The notes: generated by a model not told the origin, from the letters alone. A DNA stretch of 64,000 nucleotides from Lysinibacillus fusiformis (GCF_016925635.1 NZ_CP070490.1:4718001-4782000); one strand, 5' to 3'; positions 25,768-34,982 are shown, counted from the first letter of the stretch. Numbers and translations are program-made.

Positions 25768-26535
25768 GTGCCTTTTGATTTAGATGTAAATATTTTATTA
25801 ATCTTACTCCTCTTCGGTTTTTTAGCAGCCTTTATTGATTCAGTGGTTGGAGGAGGCGGGCTTATCTCTTTACCAGCTCTTCTGTTTGTTGGCCTTCCTC
25901 CCTCTGCTGCAGTAGCAACCAATAAATTGGCAGGTACGATGGGTTCCCTTACTAGCACAGTGACATTTTATCGCTCTGGTAAACTAGATATTAAAGCCGT
26001 CTATAAGCTATTTCCCTTTGTCTTTTTTGGTTCTATGCTTGGTGCTTGGATTGTCCACTTAATGGACCCAAGTGTATTGAAGCCCTTAATGCTGATTATG
26101 CTTGCAGCCGTGGCCATCTATACCATCTTTAAAAAAGACTGGGGCAGTATGACTACCTATAAACAATTAACGCCAAAACGCTCTATTATTTTTGTTATCG
26201 TAATGACGCTTATTGGCTTTTATGATGGCTTTTTAGGACCTGGGACAGGCTCATTTTTACTGTTTGCTTTTCTCATGGTTGGTTTTGATTTTTTACAATC
26301 GGCGGGGAATGCTAAATTCTTAAATTTTGGCAGTAATATAGCGGCCCTTCTTATGTTTATATACTTAGGACAAATAAATTATGCCTATGGTCTACCAATG
26401 GGCCTAGCACAAATTGCAGGTGCCATAGTTGGTTCAAAATTTGCCATTAAACGCGGCAGTGGCTATGTACGTAAATTATTTATCGTTGTGACCATTCTAT
26501 TACTCTTGAAAAATACATATGACTATTTTTCATGA
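25768..26535 (+). CDS. TSUP-family (TauE/SafE) anion transporter
   Basis: A 255-residue membrane protein with eight helices in two homologous halves. The repeat signature appears as AAFIDSVVGGGGLISLPAL (about residues 20-38) and GFYDGFLGPGTGSFL (about 148-162). The family moves sulfite, sulfonates or related organic anions. The substrate cannot be read from sequence and no sulfur-metabolism gene is adjacent. The GTG start follows GAGATGACC, a weak site. It ends at a terminator-like hairpin around 26577-26608. Confidence 0.85.
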   Translation: MPFDLDVNILLILLLFGFLAAFIDSVVGGGGLISLPALLFVGLPPSAAVATNKLAGTMGSLTSTVTFYRSGKLDIKAVYKLFPFVFFGSMLGAWIVHLMDPSVLKPLMLIMLAAVAIYTIFKKDWGSMTTYKQLTPKRSIIFVIVMTLIGFYDGFLGPGTGSFLLFAFLMVGFDFLQSAGNAKFLNFGSNIAALLMFIYLGQINYAYGLPMGLAQIAGAIVGSKFAIKRGSGYVRKLFIVVTILLLLKNTYDYFS

Positions 26536-26576
26536 TCAGCCGTTATACTAACGTATGCCAATACTATAGAACGATC

Positions 26577-26608
26577 AAACTTATCTCAATTGGGGTAAGT
26601 TTTTTCAT
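26577..26608 (+). terminator. Terminator after the TSUP gene
   Basis: AAACTTA pairs with TAAGTTT, extended inward by wobble pairs, then six Ts. Confidence 0.65.
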
Positions 26609-26682
26609 GGCATCAACTTTTTCCCTCTCCTCGTACGTCTAGTAAATGTATACAATTTGACAATGTTAAAAAAGGAGCTTCT

Positions 26683-27207
26683 TTGGACATGAGAACAAGA
26701 AATGCATTTCAACATGAAGAGGTGTTTGTCCAATTCATTCGAGAACAAAAAGAGCGTTTTTATTTGCTCGCGTATAGCTATACAAAAAATGAACAGGACG
26801 CACTAGATGTTGTACAAGACAGTATCCAAAAAGCCATGCTTTCATTAGATCGACTTGAAAATGTGACCTATATGAAAAGCTGGTTTTATAAAATAGTTGT
26901 CCGTACAGCCATAGATTTTTTACGTAAGCATAAACGCTTACAAGTGACAGATGATGATACATTACAATATTTAACACCTGCTCAAGAGGATGTTTATGAG
27001 AATGTTGACTTGGAGCATGCGTTGGATGAACTCCCGCAAATGTATCGAGAGGTTGTCATTCTCCATTATTTCGAGGATTTAAAACTCGCTGACGTGGCGA
27101 ACATCCTCGACATTAAGTTGAGTACAGCCAAATCACGTCTTTATAAAGCATTAAAACTATTGAAAATACAACTGGAAGATGTGAAGGGAGAAACTGCACA
27201 TGGATAA
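26683..27207 (+). CDS. sigV: ECF sigma factor, SigV-like
   Basis: A 174-residue extracytoplasmic-function sigma factor. Region 2 contains FYLLAYSYTKNEQDALDVVQDS and SWFYKIVVRTAIDFLR; region 4 contains LPQMYREVVILHYFEDL and IKLSTAKSRLYKALKLL. The adjacent gene encodes an RsiV-type anti-sigma factor, which singles out SigV (lysozyme response) among the ECF factors. The start is TTG 26683 or ATG 26689; GGAG is 5 or 11 nt away, so it is unsettled. Its TAA lies in the ATGGATAA overlap with the ancestral start of rsiV. Confidence 0.85.
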   Translation: MDMRTRNAFQHEEVFVQFIREQKERFYLLAYSYTKNEQDALDVVQDSIQKAMLSLDRLENVTYMKSWFYKIVVRTAIDFLRKHKRLQVTDDDTLQYLTPAQEDVYENVDLEHALDELPQMYREVVILHYFEDLKLADVANILDIKLSTAKSRLYKALKLLKIQLEDVKGETAHG

Positions 27208-27234
27208 AAATTACAGGAGTTAGAGAAACAATAT

Positions 27235-28089
27235 ATGAAAGTCCCGATTCCAAAAGAGCTAGACTTCGTGGTTGAAAAAGCACTTAAGCAAGGTCAAAAA
27301 AAGAAAAAAAATCGTACACCTCAATGGGTCCTTGGATCTGCCGCTGCAGCCATGCTATTTACAGCTGGTTTAAATGTAAGTCCTGCAATGGCACGTACAC
27401 TCTCAGAAATTCCCGTGGTTGGTAGTGTGATAAAAGTATTGACTTGGACAGAATATGAAGTGGCTGAAGATACTTATGATGCCAACATTAAAGTACCTTC
27501 TATTGAAAACTTAGAAAATCAAGATCTGGCGAATACATTAAATGAAAAGTATCGTGCAGAAGGTAAAACACTTTACGATGAATTTATGGCAGAAGTGGGC
27601 GATTTAAAATTAAATGGCGGAGGTCATTTAGGTATTGATAGTGGTTTCGAAATCAAAACTGATAATGACCAAATTTTATCGATCGGCCGTTATGTTGTAA
27701 ATACTGTTGGTTCGTCTTCAACGGTGATGGAATACGATACGATCGATAAAGAAAACGAAATTTTAATTACTTTACCAATGCTCTTTAAAGATCAGCACTA
27801 TATTGAAACAATCAGTGAAAATATTAAAGAACAAATGCGTACACAAATAGCTGAATCGAATCAAGATAAAGTTTACTGGGTAAAGGGTGCTGGCCTTGCC
27901 GATGAAGAGTTAATGGAGGAATTTACAACTATTAAACCTGATCAGCAATTCTACATTTCTGATAAAGGCAAGCTTGTGATTTCCTTTGATAAATATGAAG
28001 TGGCACCTGGCTATATGGGCGTTGTAGAGTTTGAAATCCCAACAGATGTCTTAAAAGAAAATCTTGTAAGCACAAAATATATTCATTAA
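27235..28089 (+). CDS. rsiV: RsiV-like anti-sigma factor, start codon region frameshifted
   Basis: RsiV holds SigV inactive and in B. subtilis also binds lysozyme. Here a cytoplasmic segment (KVPIPKELDFVVEKAL), one membrane helix (about residues 33-50) and extracytoplasmic DUF4163 and DUF3298 domains (about 75-280) are visible. The intact frame begins at ATG 27235 with no ribosome site. The expected start is ATG 27200, overlapping the sigV stop. From there the frame meets a TAG after seven codons, yet adding one T near 27211 gives MDKNLQELEKQY running in frame into this protein. The start region therefore has a 1-nt deletion or a sequencing error. Confidence 0.85.
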   Translation: MKVPIPKELDFVVEKALKQGQKKKKNRTPQWVLGSAAAAMLFTAGLNVSPAMARTLSEIPVVGSVIKVLTWTEYEVAEDTYDANIKVPSIENLENQDLANTLNEKYRAEGKTLYDEFMAEVGDLKLNGGGHLGIDSGFEIKTDNDQILSIGRYVVNTVGSSSTVMEYDTIDKENEILITLPMLFKDQHYIETISENIKEQMRTQIAESNQDKVYWVKGAGLADEELMEEFTTIKPDQQFYISDKGKLVISFDKYEVAPGYMGVVEFEIPTDVLKENLVSTKYIH

Positions 28090-28111
28090 TTTAGCTTACG
28101 TTTCCTATGAT

Positions 28112-28152
28112 GAGGTATTGGATGATGGTGTCGTCCAATACCTCATTTTTTT
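28112..28152 (+). terminator. Terminator of the sigV-rsiV operon
   Basis: GAGGTATTGG pairs with CCAATACCTC, then a T-rich tail. Confidence 0.85.
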
Positions 28153-28238
28153 CATGAAACCATACCATTTTCTGCTTATAAAGCCGACTTTTTTTGTCAA
28201 AGCTAATATGTATCAATCTATGTTAGAGGGTTTTCAAC

Positions 28239-29363
28239 ATGAAAAGTGTAGGATCAATCAGTATTTTACATGTCATCTTCCTATCAATGACTGTTATTGG
28301 CTTAAAAAATCATGTAACCATTATTCCTCCACTACTAGATGTGGCCAAAAGAGATGGCTGGCTGTCAGTATTATTTGCTGGAGGAATTATTTTCTTTTGG
28401 CTATTTTTATTAGTATATATTCAATCAAAATCTAATCAGGAGCCCATCCGAGATTGGCTCGATTCAAAAATCGGGAAAATTGGCTCTACTATTGTTGTTT
28501 ATACAAATGCTATTTTTTTAATGATTATCGCTGCTTTTACAATGGTTGAAACATTGCAATGGATTAATACTACATTTTTACCGCAAACGCCTGTTATCAT
28601 CTTATTATTTATCTACACCATTCTGTGTATTCTTCTTGTGGCGACTAGCTTACAGACAATTGTCATTTTAAACGTTTTTGTATTATTCGGTGTAGTTATC
28701 TTTGGCTTTTTCGTTGCCTTTACGAACATGCAGGTGAAAGACTATGAATTATTGCGTCCATTTTTTGAACATGGATTCCAACCTGTATTGCGAGGCATGA
28801 TTTTCCCTGCATCCGGGTTTATTGAGCTTTTAATGCTGCTATTTTTACAGCATCAATTTAAGGAACGTATTCGCTGGTATCATTTTGCTATTATGCTGGC
28901 CATTTTAGTAGGACTGACATTAGGACCATTAATTGGGGCCATTACAGAATTTGGACCGAATGAAGCAGCTAAGCAACGCTATCCTGCCTACGAAGAATGG
29001 GGATTAGTGACAATCGGTCGCTATATCGAGCATCTTGACTTTTTCTCCATTTATCAATGGCTGACAGGAACCTTTATTCGTGTTAGTTTCCTTTTGTACA
29101 TTGTGGCAGATTTATTGAAGATGACAGGAGATCCGAAGCGTATATGGCAAATGCTTGCTCCTCCCTTCTTTATTCTTTGTTTACCATTAATCATGCTAAA
29201 TGAAAGCTTATTTTTAAAAGTTAAAGGACATTATTTTCTTACAGCCACTTTTATTTTTTTCTTTTTACTCTCAATATTTTTCGTAGTCGTAGCTTTCTTG
29301 TCGGATAAATCTTCTAAAAAGGGGAAAACTGAAAAACAAGATAGGAAAAGTGGTGAAACATAA
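28239..29363 (+). CDS. GerAB-family spore germination permease
   Basis: The B subunit of a germinant receptor in the inner spore membrane. Ten membrane helices are predicted in 374 residues, with the APC-like start ISILHVIFLSMTVIGLKNHVTIIPPLL and the later FPASGFIELLMLLF. GerAB proteins bind the amino-acid germinant. The start has GAGGG 9 nt upstream. Its stop shares a base with the next start (TAATG). Unusually the permease gene comes first. The ligand cannot be predicted. Confidence 0.9.
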   Translation: MKSVGSISILHVIFLSMTVIGLKNHVTIIPPLLDVAKRDGWLSVLFAGGIIFFWLFLLVYIQSKSNQEPIRDWLDSKIGKIGSTIVVYTNAIFLMIIAAFTMVETLQWINTTFLPQTPVIILLFIYTILCILLVATSLQTIVILNVFVLFGVVIFGFFVAFTNMQVKDYELLRPFFEHGFQPVLRGMIFPASGFIELLMLLFLQHQFKERIRWYHFAIMLAILVGLTLGPLIGAITEFGPNEAAKQRYPAYEEWGLVTIGRYIEHLDFFSIYQWLTGTFIRVSFLLYIVADLLKMTGDPKRIWQMLAPPFFILCLPLIMLNESLFLKVKGHYFLTATFIFFFLLSIFFVVVAFLSDKSSKKGKTEKQDRKSGET

Positions 29364-30844
29364 TGCCTCAGCAAGAACAGGCGCTAGATCTTAGTACGCT
29401 CAGAAAATTATTTCAAAAATCGGCAGATATTCAATTTCAGGAATATATGTTTAATCAGCAGAAAGTACACTTTATTACGTGTGATGCTATGATTGATCAA
29501 CAAATGCTTAATGAAGTGATTATTCAACGTATTCAGTATTTATATGATCATTTGGATGAGGTCCCCTTTGAAGAGAATATCGCAAGGCATCTTCATGTTC
29601 CAAGTATTCAAAAAGTACAAGACAAGGAACAGCTGATAACTTTTGTCTATAGTGGCTTCTTGTTGTTGTATTTTGATGAAGGCAATCTTTTATATGCAAG
29701 CAATATTGCCCAAAAGCCAAATCGTCAACCTGAAGAAACGCGCATGGAGGTTCTTGTTAAAGGACCCAGGGATAATTTCATTGAAGATATTCGCGTCAAT
29801 ATTGCATTGATACGAAAACGCTTGCCGACCAATTCTTTTTGTGTAGAAAAAATGGAGCTTGGGAAACGATCGAAAACTACGGTAGCCATTCTTTACTTTG
29901 ATGATATTGTGGATATGGATATTTTGCATGGAATCAAAAAGCAGCTTGCAGCCGTCGATACGGATATTGTTTTTAGTGGCGATTTATTGATGGAACGAGT
30001 GAATAAAAATTCCAAGCTTTTTCCGAAGTTTGATTATACAGGGCGCCCTGATTATGCGGTTCAAGCCTTGGCAAGAGGTCGATTTATCATTTTTGTAGAT
30101 GGTGTCGCCTACGCCGTCGTTACACCGGTTAATCTGTTTCTATTACTGAAATCGGCTGAGGATAATGAATACCCTATTATCTTTAGTTCACTCGAGCGAT
30201 TATTAAGGATATTCGGTATTTTAATTGGGCTATTACTCCCTGCATTCTGGCTTGCCTTAACAACCTATCATCAAAATCAATTGCCACTCCAACTACTCGC
30301 AACCGTTGTACAAGCGAAGGCGGGCTTACCGCTCCCCTCTTCGCTTGAAATGCTGCTCATGTTGCTCATGTTTGAATTGTTTCGTGAAGCGGGCTTGCGT
30401 CTACCCTCCGTTATAGGTGGGACCATCAGTGTTGTAGGTGGATTAATTATCGGCGATGCTGCTATTCGAGCAGGCGTAACGAGTCCTGAAATGATCGTTG
30501 TCATCGCTATTTCTACCATTGCCTCCTTTACATTGGTGAATCAGTCACTTGTTACTTCTGTCAGCATATTGCGTGTCGCCTTTATCTTTGCCAGTGCCTT
30601 TTTTGGATTATTCGGCTTCTTTGTTTCTTTATATCTGACCCTGCTTTACTTAAGTAATATTCGAATATACGGTTACTCTTACATGAATCTGGCAACAGAT
30701 CTAAATTGGGCTACCATTAAAAAATCCATCTTTCGTTTGTCACCTAAGGGCTATACAGAGCGCAACAAAGCACTGGCTCCTCAGGATTATACACGAACTT
30801 CAAAAGGGCATGAAAACAAGGATTCTCCAAATAAAAACAAATAG
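29363..30844 (+). CDS. GerAA-family germinant receptor subunit A
   Basis: The A subunit of 493 residues. A cytoplasmic N-terminal domain (about 1-240) carries RMEVLVKGPRDNFIEDIRVN and VGDLLMERV-like sequence. The membrane part has four or five helices and the motifs IGLLLPAFWLALTTYH and LPSSLEMLLMLLMFELFREAGLRLP, which are characteristic. GerAA forms an ion channel on germinant binding. No GerAC lipoprotein gene follows; a terminator does. The pair may therefore borrow a C subunit or work without it. Confidence 0.93.
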   Translation: MPQQEQALDLSTLRKLFQKSADIQFQEYMFNQQKVHFITCDAMIDQQMLNEVIIQRIQYLYDHLDEVPFEENIARHLHVPSIQKVQDKEQLITFVYSGFLLLYFDEGNLLYASNIAQKPNRQPEETRMEVLVKGPRDNFIEDIRVNIALIRKRLPTNSFCVEKMELGKRSKTTVAILYFDDIVDMDILHGIKKQLAAVDTDIVFSGDLLMERVNKNSKLFPKFDYTGRPDYAVQALARGRFIIFVDGVAYAVVTPVNLFLLLKSAEDNEYPIIFSSLERLLRIFGILIGLLLPAFWLALTTYHQNQLPLQLLATVVQAKAGLPLPSSLEMLLMLLMFELFREAGLRLPSVIGGTISVVGGLIIGDAAIRAGVTSPEMIVVIAISTIASFTLVNQSLVTSVSILRVAFIFASAFFGLFGFFVSLYLTLLYLSNIRIYGYSYMNLATDLNWATIKKSIFRLSPKGYTERNKALAPQDYTRTSKGHENKDSPNKNK

Positions 30845-30877
30845 CATCCCTATCGATTGTGAAGGGATGCTATTTTT
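30841..30877. terminator. Terminator after the germinant receptor genes
   Basis: ATAGCATCCCT pairs with AGGGATGCTAT, then five Ts. The gerA stop lies in the stem. It also faces the convergent SRPBCC gene. Confidence 0.85.
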
Positions 30878-30883
30878 GTTCGC

Positions 30884-31303
30884 TCAAATATTTTGTGTCC
30901 TTTCTTTAATAGCGTCCAGTACACTTTCCCAATGATTTTTCATTTCTTCTCGTACTGTCTGATCAGAAAGATGTTCCTGATGAAAGCTAATGGTTGTTTT
31001 ATTACGATCTTTTGGTAAAATACGGATTTGTACGGTAGATGGTTTTGACCACTCTTCCTTTTGCCAAGTTAATCGAAGCTGCTCTAACGGTTTAACAATC
31101 CTGATTTCGCCTGACCCTGTCTTTGAATGGTATTTGTGCCCAGGCTCAAATATAACTGAAGTGCCTTTACCTAGCCATGTACGTACCCCTTCTGTTGTCG
31201 TGAGCAATGCCCATGCTTGCTCCTGCGAAATTGGAAATGTCCTTCTAACCCCTACTTGAAAGCCGACACTTTTCGTTTGACCGATGATTTTTTCGTTATC
31301 CAT
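30884..31303 (-). CDS. SRPBCC/AHSA1-family protein
   Basis: A 139-residue protein with the START-like helix-grip fold: RTFPISQEQAWALLTTTEGVRTWLG at the N-terminus, the strand GEIRIVKPLEQLRLTWQ in the centre and the long C-terminal helix VREEMKNHWESVLDAIKER. Members bind hydrophobic ligands; bacterial ones are rarely characterised. It is a single gene, convergent with the germination genes. The region 31304-31549 upstream holds nothing I recognise apart from a PepSY-gene terminator. Confidence 0.8.
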   Translation of the reverse strand: MDNEKIIGQTKSVGFQVGVRRTFPISQEQAWALLTTTEGVRTWLGKGTSVIFEPGHKYHSKTGSGEIRIVKPLEQLRLTWQKEEWSKPSTVQIRILPKDRNKTTISFHQEHLSDQTVREEMKNHWESVLDAIKERTQNI

Positions 31304-31492
31304 TGCTTCACCTCTACTATTTCATGATTTATAGTGGGACTGTTGTGTTCTATTCGATTTACTTGCTTAACATTCCTTCTATGTATTCACAAATTTCACT
31401 AAGTAAGGATCATATTTGTACTTCATACAAAATTAATTAGCACAGAAATATCACTTTAGAGCAATTAACCCAAACTCTGGATTTTTCATATT

Positions 31493-31528
31493 AAAAAAAC
31501 CCAGGTTCAAATAATTTGAGTACTTGGG
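31493..31528 (-). terminator. Terminator of the PepSY-protein gene
   Basis: On the minus strand CCCAAGT-CTCAAAT pairs with ATTTGAACCTGGG, then seven Ts. Confidence 0.8.
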
Positions 31529-31549
31529 ATTTACTTTATTTATAATCAA

Positions 31550-31762
31550 TTAATCAAAATCATTCTCTTCCTCAATTTTCCGAATGACGCCTGTCTTTGC
31601 ATTTACTTCTACTTCGTAAATCTTATTCTGAGCAGTCAAAATAAATATTTCATAGACTAAAGTTCCATTTTCCATATCCATGCCATAATGTATGATTTGA
31701 CCTGGCACCCTTTGCATAGCATGTTGAAGCGATACCCTTTGATTATTCGATGGCATTACCAT
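31550..31762 (-). CDS. PepSY-domain small protein
   Basis: A 70-residue protein consisting of one PepSY domain: a helix (SLQHAMQRVPG), then strands with YEIFILTAQNKIYEVEVNAKTGVIRKIEEE, where the DAxTG-like NAKTG turn is diagnostic. There is no signal peptide, so it is probably cytoplasmic, unlike most PepSY proteins, which inhibit proteases outside the cell. GGAG lies 8 nt before the ATG. It is a single gene with its own terminator. Confidence 0.8.
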   Translation of the reverse strand: MVMPSNNQRVSLQHAMQRVPGQIIHYGMDMENGTLVYEIFILTAQNKIYEVEVNAKTGVIRKIEEENDFD

Positions 31763-31864
31763 TCAATCATCTCCCTCTTACTACATAAACCTATATTATG
31801 CTTGTAGGGAAATAGTATGCTTTTGATACAACATAACCAGTACAAGTAACTAAGGGAACCAACT

Positions 31865-31902
31865 AAAAAAGGGAAATTGTTTTAAAAACAATCTCCCCTT
31901 TC
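31865..31902 (-). terminator. Terminator of the ABC exporter gene
   Basis: AAAGGG-AGATTGTTTT pairs with AAAACAAT-TCCCTTT on the minus strand, with a T-run. Confidence 0.8.
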
Positions 31903-31908
31903 CTTCAT

Positions 31909-33669
31909 TTACGTCAATTCCACAAAATCTTTCTGAACGCTTTGTTCTGTTTGTCCTTTGCGAAATTGAATATGATGGAGTTTGGCAAAGATACCATTTT
32001 GAGCAACAAGCTCGTCATAAGTACCATCCTCTTCAATCCCTTTCGGTGTCACAACTAATACGCGATCTGCATTGCGAATAGTTGCCAATCGGTGGGCAAT
32101 AACTAATGTTGTACGATTTTCAGCTAGCTCTGTTAATGATTGCTGAATAATCATCTCTGTTTCCGTATCTAAGGCAGATGTTGCCTCGTCTAAAATCAAG
32201 ATCGGTGGGTTCTTTAGGAACATACGAGCAATCGCTAGTCTTTGCTTTTGCCCTCCTGATAATTTTAAGCCACGTTCGCCAATTTGTGTATCGTAGCCAT
32301 CTGGTAGCTCTGCGATAAATGCCTCTAAATGAGCCTTTTTCGCTGCCTCTCGAATTTCCGCTTCACTGGCGTCTAATTTTCCATAGGCAATGTTTTCGCG
32401 AATCGTCCCTGTAAATAAGAAGACGTCCTGCTGTACGATACCAATTTGAGCACGCAATGATGCCTGTGTCAAATTACGTATATCGATGCCATCAATCGTA
32501 ATAGCACCATTTGTCACCTCATAAAATCGAGGAATTAACGAGCAGATTGTAGTTTTACCAGCACCCGAAGGCCCTACAAAGGCAATCGTTTGGCCAGCTT
32601 TTACATCAAATGATATATCATGTAAAACTTGTTTTGATGCATCGTAATTAAAATCAACATGATTGAATGCAATATCACCATCTAAGTGTTTAATGACCTT
32701 TGCATCCTCACGATCTTGAATTTCTGGCTCCTGTTCGATTAATTCACGGAAGCGCTTAAAGCCGGCCATCCCCTTCGGATAAAGCTCTAATAATGCACTA
32801 ATTTTATCAATTGGTTTAATCAAGACATTCGTATATAAGACAAAGCTTACTAATTCACCGTAAGAAAGCTTTCCATTAAAGCTTAACCAAGCACCGACAA
32901 CAAGCACTACTAGTGTTAAGAGGCGTGTCATCATGTAAATACTGGAGTGTGTCCCTGCCATAATTTTATAGGCATATAGTTTTGCCGCACGGAAAAATCC
33001 ATTTTGTTCTTTGAATCGGCTAATTTCAAAAGCTTCATTCGTAAAGGATTTTACAACCCGTACACCGGATACACTATCCTCCACACGTCCATTGACATCA
33101 GCAATTTTGCCATACATCGTTTTCCATGCATTGTTCATTTTGACATTACTAAAGGTCACAAGCCAAGTTAAAAATGGCACCATGATCACTGCAATTAAAG
33201 CGAGTGTAGGGTTCACATTAAACATAATAGCAAAGGCACCAATAAAGGTCATGATCGCAATAAATAAATCCTCTGGTCCGTGATGGGCAAACTCACCTAT
33301 ATCAAATAAGTCATTGGTAATCCGACTCATAATATGTCCTGTTTTGGTATTATCAAAAAAACGAAATGATTGTCTTTGTACATGCGTAAATAATTCCTGT
33401 CGCATATCCGTTTCAATGTTAATGCCGAGTTTATGTCCTAAATAGTTTACGATAAAGTTCAAGAATGTACTAATTGCATAAACAAGCAGTAATAAGACAC
33501 TTACTTTCACAATCATGCCCCAATCGCCTGATGGCAATAACTCATCGATAAACCACTGAACAGCTAATGGAAAGGCAAGCTCTAAGATTGCTACAATGAT
33601 GGCACTCGAAAAATCGATGACAAACAATCGTTTATGTGGCTTGTAGTAGGAAAAAAATTTTCTATACAT
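31909..33669 (-). CDS. ABC exporter with fused membrane and ATPase domains, YgaD-like
   Basis: A 586-residue half-transporter of the MsbA/Sav1866 type. Six membrane helices (about 1-310) include the coupling regions MSRITNDLFDIGEF and VEDSVSGVRVVKSFTNE. The ATPase has Walker A GPSGAGKTT (about 372-380), signature LSGGQKQRLAIARMFLKNP, Walker B ILILDEATSALD and H-loop VIAHRLATI. It probably works as a homodimer exporting lipids or drugs. B. subtilis YgaD is close in size. It is monocistronic, divergent from the riboswitch-terC unit. Confidence 0.9.
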   Translation of the reverse strand: MYRKFFSYYKPHKRLFVIDFSSAIIVAILELAFPLAVQWFIDELLPSGDWGMIVKVSVLLLLVYAISTFLNFIVNYLGHKLGINIETDMRQELFTHVQRQSFRFFDNTKTGHIMSRITNDLFDIGEFAHHGPEDLFIAIMTFIGAFAIMFNVNPTLALIAVIMVPFLTWLVTFSNVKMNNAWKTMYGKIADVNGRVEDSVSGVRVVKSFTNEAFEISRFKEQNGFFRAAKLYAYKIMAGTHSSIYMMTRLLTLVVLVVGAWLSFNGKLSYGELVSFVLYTNVLIKPIDKISALLELYPKGMAGFKRFRELIEQEPEIQDREDAKVIKHLDGDIAFNHVDFNYDASKQVLHDISFDVKAGQTIAFVGPSGAGKTTICSLIPRFYEVTNGAITIDGIDIRNLTQASLRAQIGIVQQDVFLFTGTIRENIAYGKLDASEAEIREAAKKAHLEAFIAELPDGYDTQIGERGLKLSGGQKQRLAIARMFLKNPPILILDEATSALDTETEMIIQQSLTELAENRTTLVIAHRLATIRNADRVLVVTPKGIEEDGTYDELVAQNGIFAKLHHIQFRKGQTEQSVQKDFVELT

Positions 33670-33773
33670 GTTTGTCCCCTTTCTAAGTTGTAAAAATTTC
33701 GCCTATCTTTTAATAGTACCATTTGTGCAAACGTAACGGAAAAGTATTTTTTCTCCATAGCAGTATATTTTTA

Positions 33774-33802
33774 TTTACTTTCATTTTATTGCATGCTATG
33801 AT
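33774..33802 (+). promoter_or_regulatory. Promoter of the Mn riboswitch-terC transcript
   Basis: TTTACT (33774-33779), 17 bp, TATGAT (33797-33802), with TGC before the -10 (extended -10). It stands about 25 bp before the riboswitch. Confidence 0.65.
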
Positions 33803-33825
33803 TGGTGTAAGAATTGAATAGCTTT

Positions 33826-34012
33826 TGACTTTATTGTCAAAGGGGAGTAGCTAGCGGATGCGATCGAAGCATCTGATTCACATTCGTCATTACATGGTTT
33901 CTTACCATCGGGTGTGATGGCATAATTTGTCTCACAGAATACATTCTGTGCAACGAACAGTAAATTGCTTAGCAAGACCTTTGCCTATTTTTTAGGCAGG
34001 GGTCTTTTTCTT
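33826..34012 (+). ncRNA. yybP-ykoY manganese riboswitch with terminator
   Basis: CTTTGACTTTATTGTCAAAGG and the invariant GGGGAGTAGC loop (from 33842) are the hallmark of the yybP-ykoY class, which binds Mn2+. The expression platform is the hairpin AAGACC-TTGCCT/AGGCA-GGGGTCTT followed by Ts (33974-34012). Such switches turn on Mn export genes when Mn is high. The next gene is of the TerC/YkoY family, exactly the expected target. Confidence 0.9.
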
Positions 34013-34085
34013 TTGCTTAAAATTGGGAAGAATATGTTAGAAGCAATCATTCATTTCTGTTCATTAATTAAAGGAGGAAACAAAT

Positions 34086-34847
34086 TTGGAGGCAATTATT
34101 TTAGAATACGCATGGGTACTCGTCGTATTAATTGTATTAGAAGGTTTGTTAGCAGCAGACAACGCAGTCGTAATGGCAGTTATGGTAAAGCATTTACCAA
34201 AAGCACAACAACAAAAAGCTTTATTATATGGATTAGTGGGGGCATTTGTTTTCCGTTTCGCCGCATTATTCCTTATTACAACACTCGTTAATTTCTGGCA
34301 AATCCAAGCAATAGGTGCAGCTTATCTATTGTTTATGTCTATTAAGCATATTTATGATTCACGGAAAGCATCCCAAAACTCCGAAGAAATCCAAGAGCCG
34401 AAAAAACAATCTGGCTTCTGGATGACGGTTGTAAAAGTGGAACTTGCTGATATCGCGTTCGCGGTAGATTCTATCCTAGCAGCGGTTGCTATTGCTGTAA
34501 CGCTACCACATATCGGCGATTTTGATATCGGTGGTATTAATGCAGGACAATTCGCCGTTATGTTCTTAGGTGGTATTATTGGGGTCATCATGATGCGATT
34601 CGCGGCTCGTTGGTTCGTGAAAGTTCTTGATAAATTCCCTTCACTGGAAACAGCTGCCTTCCTAATCGTTGGCTGGGTGGGTGTAAAATTAGCTGTATTA
34701 ACATTAGCACATGAAAAATTAGGTGTGATTCCACACGAATTCCCCCACTCTACTATTTGGAAAGCTATTTTCTGGATTGTTTTAGTTGCTATTGCATTAG
34801 GTGGCTACTTAATCGGTGTCAAAAATCAAAAGAAACAAGCACAATAA
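34086..34847 (+). CDS. TerC-family membrane protein (probable Mn exporter, YkoY-like)
   Basis: A 253-residue protein with seven or eight helices. The acidic TerC motifs are EGLLAADNAVVMAVM (about 17-31) and VKVELADIAFAVDSILAAVA (about 115-134), where the Asp/Asn residues are thought to bind metal. TerC/Alx proteins export or insert Mn, and the upstream yybP-ykoY riboswitch gives Mn-dependent control. The TTG start has AAAGGAGG 7 nt upstream. It is monocistronic. Confidence 0.92.
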   Translation: MEAIILEYAWVLVVLIVLEGLLAADNAVVMAVMVKHLPKAQQQKALLYGLVGAFVFRFAALFLITTLVNFWQIQAIGAAYLLFMSIKHIYDSRKASQNSEEIQEPKKQSGFWMTVVKVELADIAFAVDSILAAVAIAVTLPHIGDFDIGGINAGQFAVMFLGGIIGVIMMRFAARWFVKVLDKFPSLETAAFLIVGWVGVKLAVLTLAHEKLGVIPHEFPHSTIWKAIFWIVLVAIALGGYLIGVKNQKKQAQ

Positions 34848-34929
34848 TGATGAAAAATTCGCTTCGATTACGATCGGGGCGATTTTTTCTAGCTTCTTTT
34901 TGAAAATTAAAAAGAAGGAATCTTCTAAT

Positions 34930-34944
34930 TGAGAACGAATATCA
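34930..34944 (+). promoter_or_regulatory. Possible Fur-type box upstream of ferritin
   Basis: TGAGAACGAATATCA matches the Fur/PerR-type 7-1-7 consensus TGATAATNATTATCA at 11 of 14 positions. It lies about 40 bp upstream of the ferritin -35. The fit is only suggestive. Confidence 0.35.
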
Positions 34945-34982
34945 ATTAATTTTTGCACAAATTGCCTTGAAAATTAATTTTT

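Noticed and set aside
26625..26660. Autoregulatory SigV promoter (CAACTTT...CGTA/CGTC)
   Set aside because: The spacing from the AAC motif to CGTA or CGTC is about 14 or 18 nt instead of about 16, so neither alignment is convincing.
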